From: Eonycteris spelaea
Taxonomy: Eukaryota; Chordata; Mammalia; Chiroptera; Pteropodidae
Direction of reading: 5' to 3'
Length of the DNA: 64,000 nt
Assembly: GCA_003508835.1 (NCBI GenBank)
Contig: PUFA01000014.1
Coordinates: 4,284,501-4,348,500, forward strand
Shown: in pieces, positions 46,010-56,410 of the stretch
How positions within the stretch are numbered: position 1 is the stretch's first letter
Layout: each line of letters opens with the position of its first letter
Notes under the pieces: model-generated
What the model saw: the letters and a program-made list of their open reading frames with translations, nothing else
Told to the model about the DNA's origin: nothing
The model's database searches: none
Made by a program: the position numbers and the translations under genes

Positions 46010-46954
46010 ATACTTGTCCAGGGCTCCACACTGTAGAGCTTTTCTCTTGCCCTCAGGCCGCCATCTTTCCCAGGGCCGTGGCCTCTTCACCTACCTCCTG
46101 GCCATCCTCTAAGGGCCAGGACCACGCAGTTCCCCACTCATGTGCCCAGAACTCCCTTCCAGAACTCGCATAAGGTCTCTCCCCAGGGTCTATGTAGCCA
46201 CAGGCCAACTATGCCCCTGAGTTGTCTATCCTTAGACACGAGGGATGGTCAAGGGTTACCTGTCGGAGGAAGGTGCAGACAGGGACACAGGTAAGCTGGC
46301 TTCATGGCTAGGAAGTGAGAGGGGGAAGGCTGTGGGGTCAGTGGTTCTCCCTAACCTTCCAGGTCATTCTGAGCTTTTGTCAGGGTAAGAAGTCAGATGA
46401 TAAATAAATATTATTTTATTAAGCAAATTTCCAGTTTGTTTATAACTTTTAAATGCCTAGATATAGGGTATGTGGGCCCTAATTTTAGATATTTCTAAAG
46501 CCTAACAAATATTAGGGGAGATTACTGTTCCAGTGAATTTTGAACGGCTACTGCATGCCTCTCGGTCAGATGCCCTAAATGTTTATGCCCCTTCTTTCCT
46601 GATGAGGGGAGAAGGGAGAAGACAGGTGAAGGGAAGGCCAATAGAGGTTCAAGGAAATTCTTGGAGTACTTAAACAGACAGGTGGAAGCATTCCTCAGAT
46701 ATTTTTAAACTTCTTACGTTTCCCCAAGAACTGCTAGGATTTTGGTTACCTAGATGTCAAAATGGACCATGTTGAATGTCATCTTATCTGCATCTTTGTA
46801 ACTTGTTTACCACATATAGAAAAAGAATGGATTTAAGAACATTTGGAAGGGAAATATATTCTCTTTTGTGTTATGTATCCTTAAATAATGACTTTTTAAA
46901 AAGAGCCCAATAACTGTATAAGATATCCCCTATTTTAATAATCAGATTCAACTT
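46010..46954. other. L2-like debris and unique sequence
   Basis: 46010-46220 has L2-like composition (cttcacctacctcctggcca). The rest holds nothing recognisable. Confidence 0.4.
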
Positions 46955-47165
46955 TCAGATCCCATTTTTGGCATTGCCATTCCCCTGCTCAAAATTCTTT
47001 TGAGGCTTTCCATGTCAAAAAAGACAGTCAAAATTATATTATCTCTATATAAGACTTCATAACCTGGTTTCATTTTCATTTGTCTGCACATACCTTTACT
47101 CAGGCCAAACGCTCTTCTTTCCATTCCTGCCACGTTTTTTTATGCTTTCTTACATTTCCACACAC
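46955..47165 (+). mobile_element. Old mammalian interspersed repeat, family unnamed
   Basis: cccctgctcaaaattctttt, gaggctttccatgtcaaaaa and ttactcaggccaaacgctct, then cattcctgccacg, follow a widespread old repeat whose reverse form is seen at 6930-7640. Confidence 0.5.
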
Positions 47166-48224
47166 CACAGCTTTCTAGTATAAAGATTCTTGATCTGGAG
47201 ACCTCGGAGTCTCAGTGGGTCTGTAGATAAAGGACTTTGAAGTTGAACAAGCAGTTTTTCTTATTGTTTTCACTTATACCAACAGAAATTTATGATTTCT
47301 TTCTTGACAAGGACCAAATGCCTTTTCTTACATCTTGGAATCTTTGATCTAGAGTTTGCCTATTTATATCAGAGTATTTATTTCACTAGAGTATTTTGAT
47401 CACACATCCTCCTTCCCATCCCAACTAAACAATCAATTCATTGAGGAAAAGAATTGTGTTTTACATCTTTGTGTTATCTACCAGGCATGTGTTAGAAAAT
47501 GTGGGCCAGTTCGTTTTTATTAAAAAATGTGTACATCCCGGAGGGTTAACAGTCCGCCTCACAAGGGCATTCATGTGTCGAGGAGGAGTTGGAGGTCACC
47601 TGAGGTCCATCATTAAGATGATGACTCGGTAGAGAAGGACCGTCAGGCAGCAATCAGGAGTGAAGGACATGTGGCACAATGGATGAATATGAACAACATG
47701 GGGAGCAGCGATAAGAAGTGAGAAACAGAGTGGGATGTAAAAAACAATGCTGCTTGCAGAAATTAAAATGCATGCATATCAAACAACAATACACAGAGTG
47801 CATAAAGACATACAAAAATAAGTGTGACCCAGAAGAGAGCAGTTGGTGATAGTGGCAGTAGGAGAAATGGGAGTGAAGGACAGTGAGAAAGGAAAATAAA
47901 AACAAATAGACAAACATATACACAAATAATAAGAAAGATCCCTTAGAACGCACATGTCAATCATAGGCCAGGAACTGAGAAGCATGGTTAATTCACGCCT
48001 TGGCCTTTGCAATCCCCAAACAAAAAGGGAGCGCCAAAACCAGAAGAAAGAAACAAAAATAGCCTCTCCAGGAAGCATCCTTGCCCGTTCTGCTTCCTCC
48101 TGCGTTCAGCTTGGGGCTGGTGCCTATTCTCTGAGCATTTCCTGTCCCCCTGTTTAGGTTCATCAAGGAGCCTATCTCGCAAAATTTCAGTCTTCTCTGC
48201 ACCTCTTTGTGCAAAGCTTGGCGT
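47166..48224. other. Mostly unique sequence, no gene seen
   Basis: An L2-like tip (tgaggaaaagaattgtgttt) lies near 47440. Overlapping frames of 60-104 codons at 47650-48300 show no recognised product. Confidence 0.45.
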
Positions 48225-48290
48225 ACTTAATTTTTCGGCAGCTTGTCTAGCACTAGATACATAGTAAGTGTTCAGCAAATATTTGTTGAT
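48225..48290 (+). mobile_element. MIR or L2 3' tip
   Basis: ctagcactagatacatagta, then agtgttcagcaaatatttg, is the shared 3' tip of old MIR/L2 elements. Confidence 0.5.
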
Positions 48291-48386
48291 TACCTTGACC
48301 ACTGATGGAAGAAACTAGGTGTATTAGATAAGCTGATACAGCTCCTCAATCTTTGTCTCTGTCAAGATGGAGAACTTCTGCTTCAT

Positions 48387-48390
<4 letters not shown>

Positions 48391-48447
<57 letters not shown>

Positions 48448-48449
48448 AG
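48391..48449 (+). repeat. (GA)n microsatellite
   Basis: About 25 GA units with an aagagaaaga end. Confidence 0.97.
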
Positions 48450-48699
48450 ACATAGAAATAGATTTTATATATTTTAAAATTTTCACCATTATTTTCAAAA
48501 CAACCATAGTTGTTTCACTATAACTTCTTCAAACAAACACATCATAGTTATGTCTCCTCCTAAAGTTCAATGTCAAGGAACCAAACTATATCAAATTCTT
48601 TTCAAAATTAACACTGGAATCTAAATGTCAGTGTCTAAAGGCAGGTCAAAGCTGATGTCACCCAAGGATTAGAAGGATGAGCCATGGGCATTTCACATA

Positions 48700-49830
48700 C
48701 ATAAGAACACTCCAAACACACACATAGACTTCGAATCCTTTGTTTATTCATTTGTCTCTAACGTTAGTATGTGCCAAGCGGGGCTACTTGGAAATATTTT
48801 TATCCCGAGGCTATTTCTGCAGATGTCAAGGCAGCCTTGCAACTATAGCTTTATGCCCTGGTTGTAGAAGATAAGTTATCACATAGTTCAAAGGCAGTTA
48901 GGTCCCCTAATATGTGCTTTTGTCTGTGGTAAATGTGTTTGCCTTCACTGTTTAATCTGAAACTACTATCAGTGAAACAGCAGCCATAGAGTTGGGGCAA
49001 TGGCTGTTCAACAACAGTTTTACAAAAGGGCCTGCTGAAGTTTATGACCCGTCGTGACTACACCCCTTAACTACTAGAAGCGCCTTGTTATGTCGAAGCC
49101 CTCTTAATCACACCCCAAAAGCCACTTGACTTCAGACGAATCAACTACCACGTCATTCCCCTGCATGCACCAAGCTGAGGGTATTATTTAAAAAAAAAAA
49201 AAAATAGAAACTCGACTACATCTGAACACGGAGTTTGTTTCAAATATGCAGTTCTTCTCCTCCTGTATTTAAAGAAGGATGTCTAGTAATTATAATAACC
49301 CGACTCAAGAATTAAATATTTAGGGCAGCAAAACCATGTCTATTTCAGGCTTTGCAGCTGACGTACGTTCTTAGGATATACAGGATAAACACAGTATTTT
49401 ATTTCAAGTTCCTAAAAAGGGAAACGATCATGAGCAAAATGAAAAGGCTTTGTTTCTGCGCATCACACACACTTGCAGCTAACTAGAGTTTAGGCAGCTG
49501 AACCAGGCCATTAATAAAAGTCTGACAGCCTGTGACTGGGGATATTTCAAAGGTTAACTTATTTCAGTCTTTCACAGAGGAAGTGTATGTCTACAGAGTT
49601 ATTAATACATTAGTTGAGTCTGTAATTATTATCCTAATGGCTCTTATCAAAAACAGCAAGAGGTAGGCAAGAAGTGGGGTAATTACAGGATGAGCATAGG
49701 GAGATGGCTTTTTTTTTCCCCAAAAAAGCTTTCCATCAGTATAATGACCAAAGTATCCAGGATCCATCCTGAAGTGCATTAACCAGACGATGTGATTACT
49801 GAGTCCCTTATTGAATTAGGTCTGTTCACC
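48700..49830. other. Repeat-poor unique block
   Basis: Apart from an A run at 49189-49204 no repeat family or coding potential is visible over more than 1 kb. It contains gttattaat (HNF1 half-site-like) and ggataaaca-type motifs. That is compatible with a regulatory element but not evidence for one. Confidence 0.4.
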
Positions 49831-50011
49831 AAAGATTAGTACAATCCAGTCTCCCTGCATCCTACCTACCCTCGGGTAGAAACTATCCTATTTTCTTCCC
49901 AACAAATAGCCACTGAACTTCTGATATCCACCTTGGCTTTGTCATTGCCCAGTGATACCCCCCACAATTTCCTCAAAGGAAAATTTATCTCACCATCCAT
50001 TTATCTATCTG

Positions 50012-50054
50012 ACCATCCATCCATCCATCCATCCATCCATCCATCCATCTATCT
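50012..50054 (+). repeat. (CCAT)n microsatellite
   Basis: About nine ccat units followed by two ctat-type units. Confidence 0.95.
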
Positions 50055-50174
50055 GCCTATCAACCTAATTTCTTATGCCTTTCCAAAGTGGAACTGAGTT
50101 AGCTAACAACAAAACATTAAATATAGTAAGGTATATTTTAATCTAGTGAAGGAAAATAAAAGGGTGGGGGAGGA

Positions 50175-50186
50175 TGTGTGTGTGTG

Positions 50187-50236
<50 letters not shown>
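50175..50236 (+). repeat. (TG)n(GA)n microsatellite
   Basis: Seven TG units run directly into about 23 GA units. The minus-strand serine-leucine frame here is an artefact. Confidence 0.96.
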
Positions 50237-50239
<3 letters not shown>

Positions 50240-51040
50240 CTGGAATATAGTCAGTATACGAAACAAATGCCACATGTCCTGAAGGGCTGCTGGAGATGAT
50301 CCTCAAATTTGGCTTTTTCTTCCTTCCTAGCCAAAGCAAAGAATAACTACATACCTAATCAATTGTGGAATCAACTGAGTCCTTAAGAAAAAAGTTAACC
50401 AGTTGCTAAGGGGAAGCACAATGACTTTTTCTCTTGAGATCAAGATGCCTCTCATGCTGGGTCTTCATGACAGGGCACCATGGATGCTGCAGATGCTTCC
50501 CCCACCTCACCCTTCGCCCCATCAACCCAGTGACACATTCCTTATGTCTGCCCCTTCTAGCGCCCCCTGGTGCAGTGGCGTAACATCAATGTGAAAGCCA
50601 GTGAAAGAAAATGGATGAAATACCAAAATAACGAGATGCCTTGGCCCTCCGATTATTGCTGTTTAGAAAATACTGCAATGTTTTATAACTTCTTGTTTAG
50701 ATATCTATCTCTCCATAAAAGTCAATTCCTTGGGCAGGGGCGGGGGTGAGGAGAAGCAACCACCAAAAACAACAACAACAGTATTTTATTCGCCAAAGCA
50801 TCTGCAGAGATTAACAGCGCAGTGCCTGGTCTAATTAATATTTCTAAATGAATTGATTCACATATTGTAAATATAGAGCTTTTAAAAAGATTTTGTTTTT
50901 GTTTTTCATAAAATGCCCTCTCTCAGAGTAACCATAAAAAGTTGAGAACTTGGTTTGAGAAAATTAGCAGAGGACCTCTGGAGAGGTGGTCCCATTTTTG
51001 CTATATGTATTTGTAGTGTGTGCTCACGCAAAGAATTTCA
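50237..51040. other. Unique sequence, no gene seen
   Basis: It contains the CTCF-like motif at 50561 and otherwise nothing recognised. Confidence 0.5.
50561..50573 (-). promoter_or_regulatory. CTCF-like motif, minus orientation
   Basis: cgccccctggtgc is the reverse complement of gcaccagggggcg, which matches the CTCF core CCASYAGRKGGCR at 12 of 13 positions. CTCF sites of this quality are often bound and can anchor chromatin loops. Binding here is an inference. Confidence 0.5.
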
Positions 51041-51420
51041 TGATGGTTAATTGTGTGTCCTCTTGCTAAGTCACAATGCCCAGATAAGTGGTCAAACATC
51101 ATTCTGGATATTTCTGTGAGGGCATTTTTGGATAAGATTTACACTTAAATCAGTGGACTTTAAGTAAAGCAGATTGTCCTCTGTGATGTGGGTGGGCCAC
51201 ATCCATTCAGTAGAGGGTCTAAAAGAATAAAAGGACAGCACCCCCCTGGAGCATGCTTACTGGTCACCTGTAGGATAGCTGCACTTTGAGCGTCCTTTCT
51301 TGACCCGACTCTCATCCCAGGATTCATCCCAGCCATCACAGGAGCCTGTTAACTGACGTCGAGCCTGTGGCTTGCCTGAGAGCCTCATCTGAAAATGCAG
51401 CAGATTCATTGTAAATAGGA
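51041..51420 (+). mobile_element. Old LTR-like repeat, family unnamed
   Basis: tgatggttaattgtgtgtcc, tgcccagataagtggtcaaa, catttttggataagattt and tgtgggtgggccacatccat follow a common mammalian repeat with LTR-like layout. I recognise the pattern but cannot name it safely. The 3' half is decayed, so the right edge is uncertain. Confidence 0.65.
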
Positions 51421-51964
51421 ACCTAACTGGGGAGGAAACAGGGCCAGGGAAAGCTGGAACCATAAAGATATTGATAATCAATCCATCTAATCAGGGAGCA
51501 GTTGAATCGAGCCAGACCTGGAGAGACTTTGCAGCTAGGTAAGTAAGGGCACAGAGGTGATCTTTAAGAACACAAACTAGAAATTGGATGGATCAGAGAA
51601 TGTTAAAGTGGACAGTGAGGGAACTCCGAGGGCCATGTGGCTTTCCCCAGTGTGCCACACACTAATAAAGGACCCAGAACACAAAGGGCACTCTGGAATT
51701 TGCCAAGGTTCAGGAATGTAAGTCCCTGTTGATGAGATTAAGTTCTTAGTTCCTAGCAAAACGGAAGCTATGTTTTGTAAACTTGAATTTTTTGTTGCCT
51801 AGGATTTGTATCTACTTTAGTTTCACGGGTTAGAGTATATGGTGACATACCTGTCGATATTTAGAATGCGTATATTAAAATATTAATTTAGACACTAGAG
51901 TAAAATTGCATGCTTAGATGTAATGGGAAGTGAGAAACAAATGGAAAGCTGATAGCGAGATAGA
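51421..51964. other. Unique sequence, no gene seen
   Basis: The first part may be the decayed end of the preceding repeat. Confidence 0.45.
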
Positions 51965-52115
51965 GTGAACCACTGGTTTTGCAGTCAGACAGAACTGGAT
52001 TTGATTCCCAGGTTTGTGGCTTGCTTCTTTCAGTCAGGTACCAAAATTTCCTTAGTTTTTGTTCTTATTTGTAAAATGGGATAAAAATCTTATGATGATA
52101 GAACTTGAAGGATTT
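51965..52115 (+). mobile_element. MIR SINE
   Basis: gaaccactggttttgcagtc, then ctggatttgattcccagg and cttatttgtaaaatgggat, are the MIR landmarks in sense order. The middle is disrupted. Confidence 0.7.
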
Positions 52116-53069
52116 TTATCAGGGACAAATTCGATTACAAAAACAAACCATTGAGCCCAGCTTCTAACCCAGCAGTGCTCAGTAGATGACATGCCTTTTT
52201 AATTCTGTCCTACAGTTATAAAATATGAATGAAGGAGGAGTAAGTTTGGAAGGAATATGTAAAACAAAAACACTTTTGTTGGGGTGATGAAATGATGCAT
52301 GGTTAATTTTTCTTTCTTCCAACATTTTTATAATGTTATATATATATTTTTTAACAGAAAAAATACATTAGAAAGTTTTCAACATCTGCCGGCAGACTCT
52401 ACAGGTACACACTAAAACGTGTCAGATGCCTTTGGCTTCTCTTACTGTCCTCCTGCCTTAACCTAAGAAGAGAAGGGGCACAGGGAGAGGGGCGGTGCTG
52501 AGCCCTTTCTTCTTGGTTAATACAGCCAGGCCAGCCGATTGCGACACTCCGAAGCCTCTTGCTTTTCCGAGACTTTGAGTATCTTGCTGAACTGCTGTCC
52601 AAGGGTACATTTTTTTCTGTCAAACAGACCTGCAAGGTTGCTAGGCACATATAAGGATAAAGAAAGATTCGGTTACTCAATACTTGTTTTGCAAAATTTG
52701 TTTAAAAAATTGCATCATATCCCATTTGATGATTGTGCAATGCAGGGTGGATACCTAAACTGAACGTTAAGTAAGTCTGAGCTCTAGGCACCTTTGCAAT
52801 TTAGACGTCCTTTTATACTCAAGTGGAAAATATTCAGCTGTTTTCAGTTAAAAAAAAAAAAAAGATGTGTAGAAAGCCAATGAAAATAGCCCTCTGTGTT
52901 CCTTGAACATATAAAATACACATAGAAAGTCTTCCCATTCTATTTCTTTGTCAGGTACTTGGTGGAGTATATTCGTGTGATGAATAATAAGTGGGATTAA
53001 GTCCTTGATTCTTGAGAAACAAAATTCCTCATCACACTGCCAATTCACTATAAAAAGCACCAATTATGG
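52116..53069. other. Unique sequence, no gene seen
   Basis: An A run lies at about 52849-52863. Frames up to 93 codons overlap on opposite strands at 52399-52763 without recognised motifs. Confidence 0.5.
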
Positions 53070-53215
53070 AATTGCTCAGGCAGGGTTCAAGTCCTGCTGC
53101 TGCCACTTCCTGGTTAGATGACATTGGACAAATGACTTACTCTCTCCAAGTGTGATTTCCTTCATCCTTAGTCTAGGAGTGATAATACTTAAGGCAGAAA
53201 TTAATGGAGGATGGC
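53070..53215 (+). mobile_element. MIR SINE
   Basis: cagggttcaagtcctgctgc, then acattggacaaatgacttac and ctccaagtgtgatttcc, give a well-ordered MIR core. Confidence 0.75.
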
Positions 53216-53834
53216 TGTAAAGGGCGGAGACCACAGCCTGCCAGGAAGTAAGGACCCATACATGTTAGTTTCCCTTCCAACTCTCAACCTTCCCATCCGC
53301 AAACATTTCACCATCATTGGACCCAGGCCACATACACTATTGGATGTCATTCCCTCCCAGGGCCAACACTAGTGTCGCAAGGGTGAGGGAAGGTGGGGGC
53401 CTGCAGAATCAAGACGCAAGCGACATCCTCACTGAAGTCGCCTTCTGCTCAGAAGGTGCTGGGAATAGAAGGTTGCTGCTCCTGATCACAGGTCATGAGT
53501 GCTTTGGAGGACATTACACTCTGGGCTGACTCTTCATGTTGGCAATTTTTGTCACCTCCACCTTGTCACCAGAGGGCATGATAGCTGAGTCCTGAAAAAG
53601 AAGAGCCCCTTGTCTTTGCAGGCAGAAAGGCAGAGGGGATCCAATGAGAGGGGTCTCCTTGTTTCACGGCTGGAGGTACAGGTGACAGCTGTTCCCATTA
53701 AGGGCTAGAAAAGCAGACTTCAGTGCCTGTGGACATGAAACAGCAAGGAGGCCTGCCCGGTGGAGGAGCCCGAGCGCTGAATAGAAAACATCCGTCCTTT
53801 CAAGCCTCCATGGAGATCCAGACTGCTGGTTTAC
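53216..53834. other. Unique sequence, no gene seen
   Basis: It contains the CTCF-like motif at 53566. Otherwise nothing recognised. Confidence 0.5.
53566..53578 (+). promoter_or_regulatory. CTCF-like motif, plus orientation
   Basis: tcaccagagggca matches CCASYAGRKGGCR at 12 of 13 positions. It points away from the motif at 50561, 3 kb upstream. Confidence 0.45.
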
Positions 53835-54060
53835 CCACGTGCAATAACACTTGTCATTTATTGAGCACTTACTATGTTCTTAAATGTTAAACCTGTAACA
53901 ACGCTGCCAAATAGGTAACACAAATCCATTTCACCCACAGGCATTTGAGATTCTTACAGCTATGTAACCCTGAACTATGTAACCTGAGATTCTGTTTCCT
54001 CTTCTGCACGCTGAAAATACCAGTCCCTTCCCCCTAGAGCTGTTCAGACGAAACGAACCA
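53835..54060. mobile_element. Two abutting MIR fragments
   Basis: An antisense MIR 3' half (gtcatttattgagcacttac) at 53835-53935 abuts a sense MIR core (aacctgagattctgtttcct) at 53940-54060, so they point in opposite directions. Confidence 0.5.
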
Positions 54061-54799
54061 TGTAGAAAAAGCACTGAATGCGTTTTCTCAGACCAAGTAG
54101 GTTCTTTCATGCCCAGATCTCTCACTGATGCCTTTCTGGGACACTTTGCCTGAAGTGTGATCTGGTTTCGATTTTTAAAATTTAAGCCCAGAAACCCAAG
54201 AACCTGCCAGGGACAGAAACTCTTCTTGGAATCTTCCTGAAATGCAAACAGTTTGAAGGTCTCTGAAAACTTCATCCAGCATGTATTTATATTTGTCTCG
54301 TAAACTCTGGAGGAGAATTTTCCAGGAGACGGTGCCGTCTCAGGAGACTTCTTGCTGAGGCTCCCGTAACTCATTTTCTGTTTTTCTTGGCCTCTGCTTC
54401 TTGAAAGGAAAAGGGAACTCAGTGAAAAATGTTAAACAAGGCCAAAGATATAAATATATTTTAAAAGCACTAAATAAAAAGTGTTTGAAAGCATTGCTGC
54501 AGGGGGATTTCTCAGTCATTGGTGCCAAGCGAGGGACTAGCTTTAATACCCAGGAATGTTCTCCCTCTAGGCCTCCTTGAGTTCCGGGCACCTAGGTTGA
54601 GGGGCACTCTGTTTCCTTACTGACATGTGGTTGGCTTATGAAATGAGTAAATCAGGTGAGCTCTTTGCAAAGTGCTCCAGCAGGTAAGAGCCTCCAGACT
54701 TCTGTAGCATATTATCCTCCCATAGAGAGATAAAAACAAAACAAAACAAAACAAAAAAACTGCACAGGTGGAAACTCAGAGAGATGTGGAGATTCATCT
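54061..54799. other. Unique sequence, no gene seen
   Basis: A 147-codon minus frame (54374-53931) has no known motif. A short (AAAAC)n tract lies at 54735-54757. Confidence 0.45.
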
Positions 54800-55185
54800 C
54801 TTACCAGCTATAGGCTTTTAAAAAATATAGAATAAAATTAACTTAAAATTTTTTTGGATAGAGTTCTATGAGATTTCACCCAGGTATCAATTTATATAAT
54901 AACCACCACAATCAGAATATGGACTAGTCCCATCATCTCAGCAAATTCTTTTATGCTATCTCTTTGTAGTCACACCCTCCCGACTCTTAAACCCTGCCAA
55001 CCACTGATCTGATCGCATCGATACAAATTTGTCTTTGGAGAAAGTCATAGAAATTAAACCATACATATATGACCTTTTGAGACTGGCTTGTTTCGCACAG
55101 CATAATGTCCTTGAGACGTCTCTGAGTTGTTGCCATATCAACAGTGTGTTCTCTCTTTATTGCTGAGTGGTATTCCACTGTATGG
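54800..55185 (-). mobile_element. LINE-1 3' end, antisense
   Basis: tgccaaccactgatctgatc, catatatgaccttttgagac, cagcataatgtccttgagac and attgctgagtggtattccac give the antisense L1M ORF2 end and 3' UTR. It abuts the LTR at 55190. Confidence 0.8.
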
Positions 55186-55189
55186 TTGT

Positions 55190-55715
55190 AGGGTGGACAG
55201 AAGAACGGCCCTCAAAAGATGCCCACAACCTAAAACTAAGAACCTGTGACTACGCGTCCTTACATGACAAGAGGAACTTTGCAGATAGGTTAAATTAAGG
55301 ATCTTGACACCGGGATAGTTTCCTGGGTTGTCGAGGTGGGCCCCAGGTAATCACGTGGGTCTTCTAAGAGAGAGGAAAGAGGGTCAAGTCAGAAAAGAGG
55401 TGTGACAGCGAAGCAGGGTTTGAACTGATGTGTTTTGAAGATGAAAGAAGGAGCCCAACGCCAAGGAATGCCAGAGATCTCTAGACATTGAAAAAAGTAA
55501 GAAAATGAATTTTACTCTGGAGACTCCAGAAAGAATGCAGCCCCGAGAATGCCTTGATATTAGCTTCAAAAGCCTCATTTTGGACTTCTGCCCTCCAGAA
55601 TGCAAGATAATAAATCTGTGTTGTTTTTAGCCACTACAGAACTGTGAGCTAATAAATGGATTTTTTTCTTAGGTCTTTAGTTTGTGGTAATTTGTTATGT
55701 AGCAATGGAAAGCAA
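55190..55715 (+). mobile_element. MLT1-class MaLR LTR, near full length
   Basis: In order: aagatgcccacaacctaaa, acatgacaagaggaactttg, gtgggccccaggtaatcacg, gagcccaacgccaaggaatg, ttttggacttctgccctcca and aagataataaatctgtgttg, with a ttgttatgtagcaatgg end. It corresponds to one of the older MLT1 subfamilies. Confidence 0.85.
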
Positions 55716-55809
55716 ATCCAAGTATCAAAGGTACAATAGTCTCATTAAGTAAGACGGTGAGTTCTTTGATTTTCAGTTCTCCAGAAGCATTTGAAATTTG
55801 CTATTTCTT

Positions 55810-55858
55810 GTCTACAGCCATACCACCCTGAAGGTGCCAGATCTTGTCTGAAATTCGC
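55810..55858 (+). pseudogene. 5S rRNA 5' fragment
   Basis: gtctacagccataccaccct, then gaaggtgccagatcttgtct and ga, matches the first 45 or so bases of 5S rRNA, after which similarity stops. The internal promoter boxes are missing, so it cannot be transcribed as a 5S gene. Confidence 0.85.
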
Positions 55859-55879
55859 TGGTTCTTGAATGTTGCTAGA

Positions 55880-56140
55880 ATTTACCAGTGTCTCTGCCTT
55901 TTAACTATAGACTATAGCCCATTCATATTTATCAACTTAATTATATATTTGATTTTGTTTCTACCATCTTATTTTGTAATTTCTCATCTGATTTTAATTC
56001 AATATCTTTTTTGTTGTGTCCTTTTTCTTAGCTTCTTTTGAAATCATTGAGGTTTTAACATTTTTTCTTGATCCTCTTTACCAACTTTGGAGTTATATAA
56101 TGTCCTCTTCTTTTTGTGGTGATCCTACAAATTTGAACTT
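55880..56140. mobile_element. Possible old LINE-1 fragment
   Basis: agcccattcatatttatcaa, then tttctaccatcttattttg, resembles old LINE-1 3' sequence. The match is weak and the strand is uncertain. Confidence 0.3.
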
Positions 56141-56347
56141 TAAAATTTAAGAATGTCCAAATTTAATCAATATCCACTATTCCTACAACACAAGGATTTA
56201 GAATCGTGTGGCAGAAATAGTATTTCCCAAACATACTAACTCTTACCCCTATTATTTCCAAGTCTCCCTTGAGGGTATTTTGGGCCAAGTGAATATTTTA
56301 GGCCAAGAGACAATAAAGAGAAACAGAGTTTAGACACTTGAAGTCTA

Positions 56348-56410
56348 GTGTTCCTCATTCATCTACCTCTTCTTCTGTCACAGGACCTTGGTGTAGGAAG
56401 CCACTTGAAA
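56348..56410 (+). repeat. Left flanking direct repeat of CpG array
   Basis: gtgttcctcattcatct starts it and gccacttgaaa ends it. A second copy with the same ends lies at 57862-57923, 1514 bases away. The two share most positions and differ mainly in the middle. Confidence 0.85.
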
